Source: Photorhabdus akhurstii
Lineage (GTDB): Bacteria > Pseudomonadota > Gammaproteobacteria > Enterobacterales > Enterobacteriaceae
Direction of reading: 5' to 3'
Assembly: GCF_018448925.1 (NCBI RefSeq)
Contig: NZ_RCWE01000001.1
Coordinates: forward strand, 310,001-374,000
DNA length: 64,000 bases
Under the pieces are notes generated by a model. The model saw only the letters and a program-made list of their open reading frames with translations, was not told the origin of the DNA and did not search any database. The first letter of the stretch is position 1; each line of letters opens with the position of its first letter. The position numbers were made by a program, and so were the translations under genes. This document shows positions 1 through 7,768 of the stretch, one piece after another.

Positions 1-526
1 TTTTCCGCAGGAAGGGCAGGCAACCCGTAAATTAATGCGTCGTTTACTACCGGGTTTTGCCTTGCTAGATCGCTCTGAATTGTTAGCTAAACACTACGAA
101 GAATTAAAACAGGATAATCCTCAAGCAGAGATGATTGATGCTTGGCTTGATTTTTCTACTATTAAAATGCGGGCAATTCCTACTCAGGATGATAAGCAAC
201 CTGAAATTGGTGATCCTGCATATTGGGAATATATCCCCAAACCTGCTTCGGGATATTTAGTCCCCTTGATGACGGGTTATCAAGCGATATCACCATTATA
301 TTCCGCCGGGAAAGTAGATAAAACTCGTGATCCTAATACTCCATTTCGTTTTGTAGAAGCAATCTATGGGGTAGGCGAATGGAAAAGCCCGCACCGTATT
401 AATGATATTCGCCAGTTACTCTGGTGTTATGACTATCAAGAAGGAGAGGGTGTATACAGGTGTGGTAATCAACAGACTGTTTCCCGTCAATCCAAACCCA
501 ATAAGAAAGTAAGAATAATCGACTGA
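1..526 (+). CDS. csy2: Csy2 (Cas5f), type I-F Cascade subunit, 5'-truncated
   Basis: This is the C-terminal part of Csy2. The reading frame is open from base 2, so the true start lies before the window; the ATG at 35 is internal. Csy2 pairs with Csy1 at the foot of the I-F surveillance complex and holds the 5' handle of the crRNA. The visible 175 or so residues include the family's C-terminal pattern (a [16 protein letters not shown] stretch and a [11 protein letters not shown] segment). The stop at 524-526 is followed 23 bases later by csy3, the normal order csy1-csy2-csy3-csy4. I identify it from sequence resemblance and operon context; the 5' part and csy1, cas1 and cas2-3 are not visible. 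Confidence 0.9.
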   Translation, partial: FPQEGQATRKLMRRLLPGFALLDRSELLAKHYEELKQDNPQAEMIDAWLDFSTIKMRAIPTQDDKQPEIGDPAYWEYIPKPASGYLVPLMTGYQAISPLYSAGKVDKTRDPNTPFRFVEAIYGVGEWKSPHRINDIRQLLWCYDYQEGEGVYRCGNQQTVSRQSKPNKKVRIID

Positions 527-549
527 TTAATTTAAAGAAGGATATCTAC

Positions 550-1560
550 ATGTCTAAATCCACTATTAAAACAGCTTCTGTACTGGCATTTGAACGTAAA
601 CTTTCTAACTCTGATGCTTTAATGTTTGCTGGAAATTGGAAACAAATTGACGGTGAATGGAGACCTATTGCTATTCAGGAAAAAGCTGTCCGGGGGACGA
701 TTTCTAACCGTTTGAAAAATGCATTAACCAGCGATCCAGCCAAACTGGATGCGGAGATTCAAAAAGCAAACCTGCAACGTGTCGATGTTGCCGCATTGCC
801 TTTTGATGCGGATACCCTAAAAGTTAGTTTTACATTACGGGTCTTAGGCAATCTTTCAACACCATCAGTATGTAATGATCAGGATTATCAAGCTGAACTG
901 GCAAACGTGATTAACGGTTATATCGCTGAACATGGTTTCAAAACACTTGCAGCACGTTATGCAGAAAACTTGGCTAATGGACGGTTTTTGTGGCGTAACC
1001 GAGTTGGAGCAGAAGAAATTAAGGTTCGCGTAAGTGGTAAGAGTGGCAAATGGTGGGAGTTTGATTGCGAAAATTTCAGCCTACGTGAATTTGGTAAGGT
1101 AGACGGTGATTTAGCTGAACTTGCCGCCGAAATTGCAGAAGGATTGGCAGGCGATAGATCAACATTATTCAATGTTGAGGCATTTGTTCGTTTGGGGCAT
1201 GGACAGGAGATTTTCCCTTCTCAAGAGTTGGTTCTCGATAGTAACAGTAAAAAAAGCAAAGTGTTGTATCAAGTCAATGAGATCGCTGCACTTCATTCGC
1301 AAAAAGTGGGTAATGCGCTCCGCACTATTGACACGTGGTACCCAGACGCTACGGAATTAGGTCTTGGCCCAATAGCGGTTGAACCCTATGGTTCTGTCAC
1401 CAGTCGTGGTAAGGCTTATCGTCAGCCTAAAGTAAAAATGGATTTTTATACTTTGTTAGATAACTGGGTTGTTAAAGGAAAAGCGCCAGAAGTAGAGCAA
1501 CAACACTATGTTATGGCGACGCTAATTCGTGGCGGTGTTTTTGGTGAAAAAGGTGAATAA
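550..1560 (+). CDS. csy3: Csy3 (Cas7f), backbone of the type I-F Cascade
   Basis: Csy3 is the repeated backbone subunit; six copies polymerise along the crRNA spacer. The product is 336 residues, the usual length for the family, and starts with the typical '[19 protein letters not shown]' N-terminus. A good ribosome site (AAGAAGG) lies ahead of the ATG. It sits 23 bases after csy2 and 9 bases before csy4, so the three are almost certainly one transcript. No frameshift or missing segment is visible, so the interference complex appears intact as far as it can be seen. Confidence 0.95.
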   Translation: MSKSTIKTASVLAFERKLSNSDALMFAGNWKQIDGEWRPIAIQEKAVRGTISNRLKNALTSDPAKLDAEIQKANLQRVDVAALPFDADTLKVSFTLRVLGNLSTPSVCNDQDYQAELANVINGYIAEHGFKTLAARYAENLANGRFLWRNRVGAEEIKVRVSGKSGKWWEFDCENFSLREFGKVDGDLAELAAEIAEGLAGDRSTLFNVEAFVRLGHGQEIFPSQELVLDSNSKKSKVLYQVNEIAALHSQKVGNALRTIDTWYPDATELGLGPIAVEPYGSVTSRGKAYRQPKVKMDFYTLLDNWVVKGKAPEVEQQHYVMATLIRGGVFGEKGE

Positions 1561-1569
1561 GGGGATCAG

Positions 1570-2124
1570 ATGGATTATTACTTTGAAATCCGTGTTCTTT
1601 CCGATCCTGAATTTAGCCAGCAAGACCTTATGGAAGCGTTATTTGCTAAACTGCATCGGGCTTTGGGGCAAGTAGGTAACGGACGTATTGGGGTCAGTTT
1701 TCCCCGTGCGAGAAAAACACTGGGGGATACGCTAAGGATTCACGGTGCAAATGAAGCATTGAATGATTTGCAGTCTTTATCTTGGTTAAAAGGACTTCGG
1801 GACTACACTGAAATGACTGATATTCAGCCAATTCCCCAAGAAACTAAGTACTGTTGTGTCAGCCGAGTGCAGGTTAAAAGTAGCGTGGAGCGGCTTCGTC
1901 GTCGTTCAATTAAAAAAGGATGGTTAACGGAGGAACAAGCCTTACAACGCATTTCTATCAGCAAAGAGCAACGTACTCATTTACCATTCTTGTTTCTCAA
2001 AAGTTTGTCATCAGGTCAAAGTTTTCTGTTGTTTGTCAAACAAGGGCCAATACAAGACAAACCGACATCAGGAGTTTTTAGCTCGTATGGATTAAGTTCA
2101 TCAGCTACCGTCCCTTGGTTTTGA
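1570..2124 (+). CDS. csy4: Csy4 (Cas6f), CRISPR pre-crRNA endoribonuclease
   Basis: Cas6f cuts each repeat of the pre-crRNA at the base of its hairpin and stays bound to the 3' stem-loop. The 184-residue product matches the family length. The catalytic histidine is at position 29 (context KLHRAL), as in the Pseudomonas enzyme. The arginine-rich helix that reads the RNA stem is seen around residues 108-115 (VERLRRR), and the protein ends in the conserved VPWF. The gene ends 130 bases before the first array. Bases 2057-2088, near its 3' end, are 28/32 identical to the reverse complement of the last spacer of the second array (see findings). Confidence 0.95.
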   Translation: MDYYFEIRVLSDPEFSQQDLMEALFAKLHRALGQVGNGRIGVSFPRARKTLGDTLRIHGANEALNDLQSLSWLKGLRDYTEMTDIQPIPQETKYCCVSRVQVKSSVERLRRRSIKKGWLTEEQALQRISISKEQRTHLPFLFLKSLSSGQSFLLFVKQGPIQDKPTSGVFSSYGLSSSATVPWF

Positions 2125-2254
2125 TCCTTTTTTAGCGGCTAATTATAACTTATTGATTTATTTAAGGGATTAGCCGCTGCTAATAAAAAGGGTTTTTCTG
2201 CTTTTTATCATTATGTTCTTTAATAATCAGTAAATTAAAGGTAGTATCTAACAA
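2125..2254 (+). promoter_or_regulatory. Leader of CRISPR array 1
   Basis: This AT-rich stretch lies between csy4 and the first repeat. Its last 75 bases (2179-2253) are identical to the 75 bases before array 2 (3589-3663), and the part further upstream is similar but diverged. Such sequence normally carries the array promoter and the spacer-integration signals. One extra A separates it from the first repeat compared with leader 2. Confidence 0.8.
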
Positions 2255-2462
2255 GTTCACTGCCGCACAGGCAGCTTAGAAAATGACTAAAAATACAGAG
2301 TCTTTAATATCCGCGTTCACTGCCGCACAGGCAGCTTAGAAACATGTAGGCATATCATTTACAAACGGAACAACGTTCACTGCCGCACAGGCAGCTTAGA
2401 AATTGCTTATTAGAATACGTTGCCGAGCTTGTTTGTTCACTGCCGTACAGGCAGCCAGAAAA
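2255..2462 (+). CRISPR. Type I-F CRISPR array 1 (4 repeats, 3 spacers)
   Basis: Four 28-base repeats begin at 2255, 2315, 2375 and 2435, separated by three 32-base spacers (2283-2314, 2343-2374, 2403-2434). The repeat starts GTTCACTGCCGCACAGGCAG and ends CTTAGAAA. It contains the I-F hairpin CTGCC/GGCAG read by Cas6f. The first three repeats are identical. The last, leader-distal repeat is degenerate (GTA for GCA in the loop, and a changed 3' end), but its first 20 bases still form the hairpin, so the last crRNA could mature. None of the three spacers matches anything I could find in this window. Confidence 0.97.
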
Positions 2463-2500
2463 AAAGAGTTTTGCTTTATTAATAGCAGAACTCTTTTTTT
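2461..2500. terminator. Bidirectional intrinsic terminator between array 1 and phzF-like gene
   Basis: A stem of about 15 bp (AAAAAGAGTTTTGCT paired with AGCAGAACTCTTTTT, one G-U pair) is followed by a run of T on the plus strand and preceded by a run of A, so it can end both the array transcript and the converging phzF-like gene. Confidence 0.8.
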
Positions 2501-2542
2501 CCTTAAAATTTTGTATTAATAATACTTATTGACGTGTGTATC

Positions 2543-3340
2543 TTAAGAAATATTTAGGGAATTGAGGACGATATGCCCGTAGGAAAATAATGTGGCTTTG
2601 CCTGATAAATGCACCCGATCTCCATGTAATTCACACATAATGTCTCCACTGCGTTTTGACAATTGGCGTGCATACAATCTCTGTTTATTTAAACGGTCGC
2701 TCCAAAATGGGGCTAATACACAATGTGATGATCCGGTTACTGGATCTTCTGGTACGCCCTTAGCAGGTGCGAAATATCGGGAAACAAAGTCAATTTGTTG
2801 TTCACCCAGTGCTGTTATGACAACTCCTGGTAAAGGCAGAGTGGCTATTTTGTCAAAATTAGGTTTTGTATTTAAAACTTGTTCTGCGGTTTCTAGTAAA
2901 CAAATGTAGCGATTATGAGAGACAAAAAGTTCGGATATTTTCTGACTTAATGCATTTTCGATATCTGCTTGTAGAGCGGACTCTTTTTTGTAAGTAGCTC
3001 TGGGTAAATCAAGTGTATAAGTACCGTTGCCATGATAAACGGCAATATTCCCGGAGCGAGTTTGAAATACGATGGGATTATCAGTAATGGATAAATGTTC
3101 AACCATTACGCAAGCTGTCGCTAATGTTGCGTGCTCACATAAATCAACTTCAACTTTTGGTGTAAACCAACGTAGTTGGTTATCGACTAGGAAAGCAGTT
3201 TCTGAGAGATTTATTTCCATAGCAATAGATAATAGAGTTTCATCTGGAAGCCAATTATCTAATATAACAACAGCGGCTGGATTACCAGAGAATGGGCTAT
3301 CGGTGAATGCATCGACATGATAAATGGGTAGCGAAGTCAT
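2543..3340 (-). CDS. PhzF-family isomerase/epimerase-like protein
   Basis: The 265-residue product belongs to the PhzF family: cytoplasmic enzymes with a two-lobed diaminopimelate-epimerase fold, of which PhzF of phenazine synthesis is the best known. The N-terminus (PIYHVDAFTDSPFSGNPAAVV) and the C-terminal GVPEDPVTGSSHC segment are hallmarks. The ATG at 3340 is chosen because it begins the conserved sequence and has GAGAG ahead of it; a longer frame to 3427 adds residues not typical of the family. It lies between two CRISPR arrays on the opposite strand and has no phenazine genes beside it, so its substrate is unknown. It may be unrelated to CRISPR function. Confidence 0.88.
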   Translation of the reverse strand: MTSLPIYHVDAFTDSPFSGNPAAVVILDNWLPDETLLSIAMEINLSETAFLVDNQLRWFTPKVEVDLCEHATLATACVMVEHLSITDNPIVFQTRSGNIAVYHGNGTYTLDLPRATYKKESALQADIENALSQKISELFVSHNRYICLLETAEQVLNTKPNFDKIATLPLPGVVITALGEQQIDFVSRYFAPAKGVPEDPVTGSSHCVLAPFWSDRLNKQRLYARQLSKRSGDIMCELHGDRVHLSGKATLFSYGHIVLNSLNIS

Positions 3341-3529
3341 TTGTATCTCTCTTAAAATAGAATTAGTCATGAAAAAGGGATCAATCTTCTTAATTTTTAT
3401 AAAAAAATTGCCCGCTATTTTATACAACTATATGTGATCGTAAAAAGAGTAAGCAGCTCAGTTTTAGGATATTTAGCTGGTTTTCTGAAGCATTGGGTAT
3501 CATTGCATTAACCAGATATGCGACCCTAT

Positions 3530-3663
3530 TTTTACCCTTTTTTTGCAGTTAATTTTAACTTGTTGATTTTTATATAATATTATATTGTGCTAATAAAAAG
3601 GGTTTTTCTGCTTTTTATCATTATGTTCTTTAATAATCAGTAAATTAAAGGTAGTATCTAACA
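3530..3663 (+). promoter_or_regulatory. Leader of CRISPR array 2 (duplicate of leader 1)
   Basis: Bases 3589-3663 repeat the 75 bases before array 1 exactly. Upstream of that, similarity continues in patches (for example TTAATTTTAACTT against CTAATTATAACTT), so the whole leader appears to be an old duplicate. It should drive array 2 from its own promoter. Confidence 0.8.
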
Positions 3664-3932
3664 GTTCACTGCCGCACAGGCAGCTTAGAAAATACCTGAT
3701 ACTACAATTGAGATGTGGTCTAAGTTCACTGCCGCACAGGCAGCTTAGAAAATCTGGGAATAATTCAGCATCACATTGACAGAATTCACTGCCGCACAGG
3801 CAGCTTAGAAACGATAGCATTCGGGTTAAACCTTGATTCTTCTTGTTCACTGCCGCACAGGCAGCTTAGAAAATACGAGCTAAAAACTCCCGGTATTGGT
3901 TTGTGTTCACTGCCGTACAGGCAGCAGCGCAC
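3664..3932 (+). CRISPR. Type I-F CRISPR array 2 (5 repeats, 4 spacers, one resembling csy4)
   Basis: Repeats begin at 3664, 3724, 3784, 3845 and 3905 and have the same 28-base sequence as array 1. Spacers are 3692-3723, 3752-3783, 3812-3844 and 3873-3904, of 32, 32, 33 and 32 bases. Repeat 3 starts with A instead of G. The last repeat is degenerate: it has GTA in the loop and matches the others only to about 3925. Its first 20 bases, which make the 3' hairpin of a mature crRNA, are intact. Spacer 4 matches csy4 at 2057-2088 in reverse complement (28/32). The other spacers have no visible match in this window. Confidence 0.97.
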
Positions 3933-3947
3933 TCGATTGAGTGCGCT
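3926..3947. other. Perfect 9-bp inverted repeat after array 2
   Basis: AGCGCACTC and GAGTGCGCT flank a 4-base loop. It could stall or end the array transcript, or the iolB transcript from the other side. The adjacent run is AAAAAA on the plus strand, so neither direction has the U-tract of a textbook intrinsic terminator. Confidence 0.5.
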
Positions 3948-3979
3948 AAAAAAGCAACCTATTTTCTGTTCGATATGCA

Positions 3980-4807
3980 TCAATTGATATGTTTTTGTGC
4001 ATATTCTTCACTATTAACCCATTGGTGGTCTTTTTCCCAGGTAAATAGCCATTTACGAGTTGGTCCGGCCATTACGTTGAGATAATAGTTGTCGTAACCG
4101 GCAATGGTTGCCACTGGGTGGTAGCCTTTGGGCACTATTACCACATCCTTGTTGTAAACAGCCATTGATTCATCCAGTGAACGGTCATCGGTATAGACAC
4201 GTTGCATGCAGAACCCTTGAGATGGGTTCAGGCGATGGTAATAGGTTTCTTCCAAATAGGTTTCCTGTGGCGCATTGTCGGTATCGTGTTTATGGCTAGG
4301 GTAGGAGCTGGTACAGCCTTCACCGGTAAAGACTTCAACCACCAACAAGCTATTAGCAGGTTTATTATCCGGTAGGATGTTGTGAACATAGCGTCGGTTG
4401 TAGCCATTGCCACGTTGTTCTGCATCAATATCCTGTGGCGTAATCAGTCGAGTCGGGTAGCTTCCTTTACCCGGAGCTTGGCATACCGCGAGTTCAAGAG
4501 CGGTATCGGCAATAATTTCAACAGATTCCCCCGCAGTGATGTAAACGGCATAAGGTTTTTTGCGTTCAAATGGCTGCATGCGATCGCCAATATGCTCAAA
4601 CCGTTGATGTGGCGTAGTCACTGTGGCTTTGCCTGCCACCAAAACCAGACAGGTTTCATTTTCTGATGCGGGTAAGGTGATTTTTTCACCCGAAGCCAAC
4701 TCATAAACATCGAAGTGGACATACTTCCAGTTTGCTGATTCCGGCGTGATATGTTGAGTTCGTTTGTTTTGATCCGGTGGATGATATTTTGATAATAATT
4801 TGGACAT
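3980..4807 (-). CDS. iolB: 5-deoxy-glucuronate isomerase
   Basis: IolB converts 5-deoxy-D-glucuronate, made by IolD, to 2-deoxy-5-keto-D-gluconate. The 275-residue product has the bicupin IolB layout and a likely metal site: YPSHKHD near residue 170, ETYLEETYYH further on, and GYHPV near residue 230. Length is normal. The start has GAGGG eight bases ahead. It is the last gene of an apparent iolG-like/iolC/iolE/iolB operon on the minus strand, 47 bases after iolE. It ends 33 bases from the inverted repeat that follows CRISPR array 2. Confidence 0.95.
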   Translation of the reverse strand: MSKLLSKYHPPDQNKRTQHITPESANWKYVHFDVYELASGEKITLPASENETCLVLVAGKATVTTPHQRFEHIGDRMQPFERKKPYAVYITAGESVEIIADTALELAVCQAPGKGSYPTRLITPQDIDAEQRGNGYNRRYVHNILPDNKPANSLLVVEVFTGEGCTSSYPSHKHDTDNAPQETYLEETYYHRLNPSQGFCMQRVYTDDRSLDESMAVYNKDVVIVPKGYHPVATIAGYDNYYLNVMAGPTRKWLFTWEKDHQWVNSEEYAQKHIN

Positions 4808-4854
4808 ATTATCTACCCTCAGTACTATTTTTGCATGAATCAGGTTGTGATTAA

Positions 4855-5745
4855 TTAAAACAATCCGGCATCTCTGGCAAATTTGCGTAAATTGTTATAA
4901 CCCATCGTTGCGTAGGTGAATGGGTGAGCAATAGCAGGATCTTGTTCTGCTTCAACTACCAGCCAGCCTCCATAATTTTGTTTTTTCAACACTTGGAAAA
5001 TTGCCGGATAATCAACGCAACCATCTCCCGGCATCGTGAATACACCACTCAGCACCGCATCAAGGAAACTGGTTTTACGGTTTTTTATATCGTTGAGTAC
5101 ATCAGGACGGATGTCTTTACAGTGAACATGATTAATGCGTTTTGCCCAGCGTTCTGTGACAGTCAGTGGATCAGCGCCAGCAAAGGTCAAATGACCGGTA
5201 TCCAGCAATAATCCAACTTCATCACCGGTATTTTCCATCAGATGATTAATATCTTCCTCAGTTTCAATAACCGTTCCCATATGGTGGTGATAAGCAATCT
5301 GAACACCTTGTTTTTGGGTGTAACGGGCAAATTCAGTCAATTTTTCACCATATTCTTGCCAGCGGTTAGCTGGAAATTGAGGGCGAAGATGAACTGGTTT
5401 ATTTTGATCGCCGTGAATGCAGTTTGTCACTTCCGCAAAGACCATGACATTAGCCCCCAGCTCGCGTAGCAGGGTCAGGTGAGGTTGTACCGCCTTAATC
5501 TCTTCCGCTACTGAGCGGGTGAGTAATTCGCCAGAGTACCAACCAGATACCAGCATGAGATCATGGGCGGCAAGAATGGGACCCAATACGTTGGCCTGAC
5601 GAGGGAATTTATTGCCCAATTCAAAACCGGTAAAACCTGCTTGGCGGCCTTCTGTTAAGCAGGTTTCCAGTGGTGTGTCTGCGCCGAGAGTGGGTAAGTC
5701 ATCATTAGTCCAGGTTAGAGGGTTGATACCAAGTTGAACAGCCAT
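4855..5745 (-). CDS. iolE: Inosose dehydratase (2-keto-myo-inositol dehydratase)
   Basis: IolE removes water from scyllo-inosose to give 3D-(3,5/4)-trihydroxycyclohexane-1,2-dione. It is a sugar-phosphate isomerase/epimerase-type TIM barrel. The 296-residue product begins LGINPLTWTNDD and contains the family segments AYHHHMGTV and LLLDTGHLTFAG, the latter carrying metal ligands, then HVHCKDIRP and VVEAEQDP near the C-terminus. AGGAG lies ahead of the start. It is between iolC and iolB in the same direction, with short gaps on both sides. Confidence 0.95.
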   Translation of the reverse strand: MAVQLGINPLTWTNDDLPTLGADTPLETCLTEGRQAGFTGFELGNKFPRQANVLGPILAAHDLMLVSGWYSGELLTRSVAEEIKAVQPHLTLLRELGANVMVFAEVTNCIHGDQNKPVHLRPQFPANRWQEYGEKLTEFARYTQKQGVQIAYHHHMGTVIETEEDINHLMENTGDEVGLLLDTGHLTFAGADPLTVTERWAKRINHVHCKDIRPDVLNDIKNRKTSFLDAVLSGVFTMPGDGCVDYPAIFQVLKKQNYGGWLVVEAEQDPAIAHPFTYATMGYNNLRKFARDAGLF

Positions 5746-5788
5746 GATGGTGCTCCTACTAATTGAATAAAATAATTTTATTATGTTG

Positions 5789-7693
5789 CTATCCGCGCTG
5801 ACGCCATAGGCTAATCAGGTTGTGATAGTTGGTTTTTATTTTCTGAATCAATCGGTTATCATCAATCTCATTTTTTAGCCATTTTAGGGATGGTTGACCA
5901 AATAGGGTTCTTCCGACAGTAAAACCTTTGACGATAGATTTGCCGGCTGCGGCATTAAAACCCATTTCCAGCTCTTCTTGTGAAGCGTCAAGACCAAGAA
6001 TAACGACGCCTCGGCAATAGGGGTCTCGTTGCTGGATGAGATAGTTAATGTTGTCCCAACTTTCAGAACTGAGAGGTGGGAGTTTCCACCAATCCGGTTT
6101 AATGCCAAGGTTATAAAAGCGTCTAAGTGCGCGAATATAGAATTCATCTGAGTGTTTCATTTCCGCAGGTAGAATCACTTCCAGTAAAAGTTCGTGACCA
6201 GATTTACAGCATGCGGCATAAATTTCCCGAACTTTTTTCTCTTGCTCTAGGCGGAGTGGGTGAGCGTCTTCTGGATGGAAAAACACCAGACATTTGACGA
6301 TGTGTTCAAGCGGCCAGTCAATCAGTTGGGAACCGATGTTGCCATGTTCCAGACAAAGCGGGCGAGAGCCAGGTAGCTCAATTGGGCGGCCTATCCACCA
6401 ACCTTGACCGGTAATTTCGTTTAAAACATCCTGACCAAAAGTGCTGTCACATAACAGGCCTATTTTTCCTTGTAATCCTGCTTCTGTGGCAACTTCTCGG
6501 CTGGCGCGCAATAGAAGTTGTTTTAATGATGAAATACGCTTGATACTGGCATTTGCTTGTCGGGCTAATTCGATAAATTGAATACGATGATCAAAGGCCA
6601 TTACGCACAGTTCATCCCATTGATTTTTACGGGCGCTAATACGGTGGAGGTGATTAAGTGTTTCATCCAAATCAGGGCGTAGTATTTGATTAGCGCGTGA
6701 TAGATAGTTATCAAGCTCTGTTTTATCTGGCATTGCCGGGGCGCATCCATGACGAGAAACAACTAATGCGCCACAAGCATTAGCGTAGGTACAGGCTTTT
6801 TCCCAACCTTCGTTATTAAGATAGCCGCGTAACAAGCCGGACATAAAAGCATCCCCTGCACCGAGTATGTTAAGCACATCGACACGAACACCCTGTATGG
6901 TAATGCCATTATCCAAATCATTAGGGATTTCAGCGGTAAAAACAGAGCATCCCAGTGATCCTCGTTTGCAAACCAATGCAGCAGACGTGAGTTTACGAAT
7001 GTTGCGTAGTGCTTCGATGGTATTTGTGGAACCACCGGCAATATGGAACTCTTCTTCTGTGCCGACAATGAGGTCAAATAGCGATAATACTTCCTGTAAC
7101 TGAGCTGTTACCTGTTCCGATGCGATATAACGTGTTTCACCGTCTCCCAGAGAAGTTAATCCCCAAAGTACCGGGCGATAATCAATATCCATGACTGTTT
7201 TCACACGGTTGCGGCGGGCGTAGTTAAGGGCCGTCAGCACCGCATCGCGAGTGTTAGGATGAGAAAGATGTGTTCCGGTGATTGCCAGACAACGGGCTGA
7301 TGCAATGTATTCTTCACTGAAATCGTCACGGGTAATTGCCATATCGGCGCAGTTATCACGATAGAAGATCAAGGGAAACGTTGTTTTATCTTTGATTCCT
7401 AGCAGCACCAGTGCCGTAAGGCGTTCTTTATCAATAGTTAGATGGCTGGTATCACAGCCAACACTTTGTAACTCTTCCCTAAGGAAACGTCCCATATGCT
7501 CATCACCGACTCTGGCTAGCATGGAGGATTTAAGCCCCTGACGAGCGGCGCCATAGGCAACATTACCGGAAGAACCCCCAAGATATTTTGCAAAACTTCC
7601 CATGTCTTCCAGACGTGCTCCGATTTGTTGGCCGTAAAGGTCAACGGCGATTCGTCCCATGCAAATAACATCAAATTTTTTTTGCTGCTCCAT
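5789..7693 (-). CDS. iolC: 5-dehydro-2-deoxygluconokinase fused to a DUF2090 aldolase-like domain
   Basis: IolC phosphorylates 2-deoxy-5-keto-gluconate. Residues 1 to about 320 are a PfkB-type sugar kinase (MGRIAVDLYG start, GGSSGNVAYG, and the catalytic GAGDAFMSGLL motif near residue 290). Residues from about 330 to 634 are the DUF2090 domain seen fused to IolC in many proteobacteria, with a class I aldolase-like barrel. No separate iolJ aldolase is present in the cluster, so this domain is the natural candidate for cleaving the phosphorylated product; that is inference. The ATG at 7693, with AAGGAA ahead, is preferred to a longer frame starting at 7723. Confidence 0.93.
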   Translation of the reverse strand: MEQQKKFDVICMGRIAVDLYGQQIGARLEDMGSFAKYLGGSSGNVAYGAARQGLKSSMLARVGDEHMGRFLREELQSVGCDTSHLTIDKERLTALVLLGIKDKTTFPLIFYRDNCADMAITRDDFSEEYIASARCLAITGTHLSHPNTRDAVLTALNYARRNRVKTVMDIDYRPVLWGLTSLGDGETRYIASEQVTAQLQEVLSLFDLIVGTEEEFHIAGGSTNTIEALRNIRKLTSAALVCKRGSLGCSVFTAEIPNDLDNGITIQGVRVDVLNILGAGDAFMSGLLRGYLNNEGWEKACTYANACGALVVSRHGCAPAMPDKTELDNYLSRANQILRPDLDETLNHLHRISARKNQWDELCVMAFDHRIQFIELARQANASIKRISSLKQLLLRASREVATEAGLQGKIGLLCDSTFGQDVLNEITGQGWWIGRPIELPGSRPLCLEHGNIGSQLIDWPLEHIVKCLVFFHPEDAHPLRLEQEKKVREIYAACCKSGHELLLEVILPAEMKHSDEFYIRALRRFYNLGIKPDWWKLPPLSSESWDNINYLIQQRDPYCRGVVILGLDASQEELEMGFNAAAGKSIVKGFTVGRTLFGQPSLKWLKNEIDDNRLIQKIKTNYHNLISLWRQRG

Positions 7694-7768
7694 TGAACCA
7701 TTCCTTATTAAGTACAACATCAAGTGTTGCTATGATTAGCTCCGACAGTGGAGTGTTGATAAGAAGAG

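Noticed and set aside
2283-3844. Other spacers as anti-cas or self-targeting spacers
   Set aside because: Apart from the spacer at 3873-3904, none matched csy2, csy3, csy4 or any other gene in this window by eye; cas genes outside the window could not be checked.
3590-3983. Minus-strand frames across CRISPR array 2 that repeat a SCLCGSE-like segment
   Set aside because: The repeats in the proteins are only the translated CRISPR repeat; there is no ribosome site or family resemblance.
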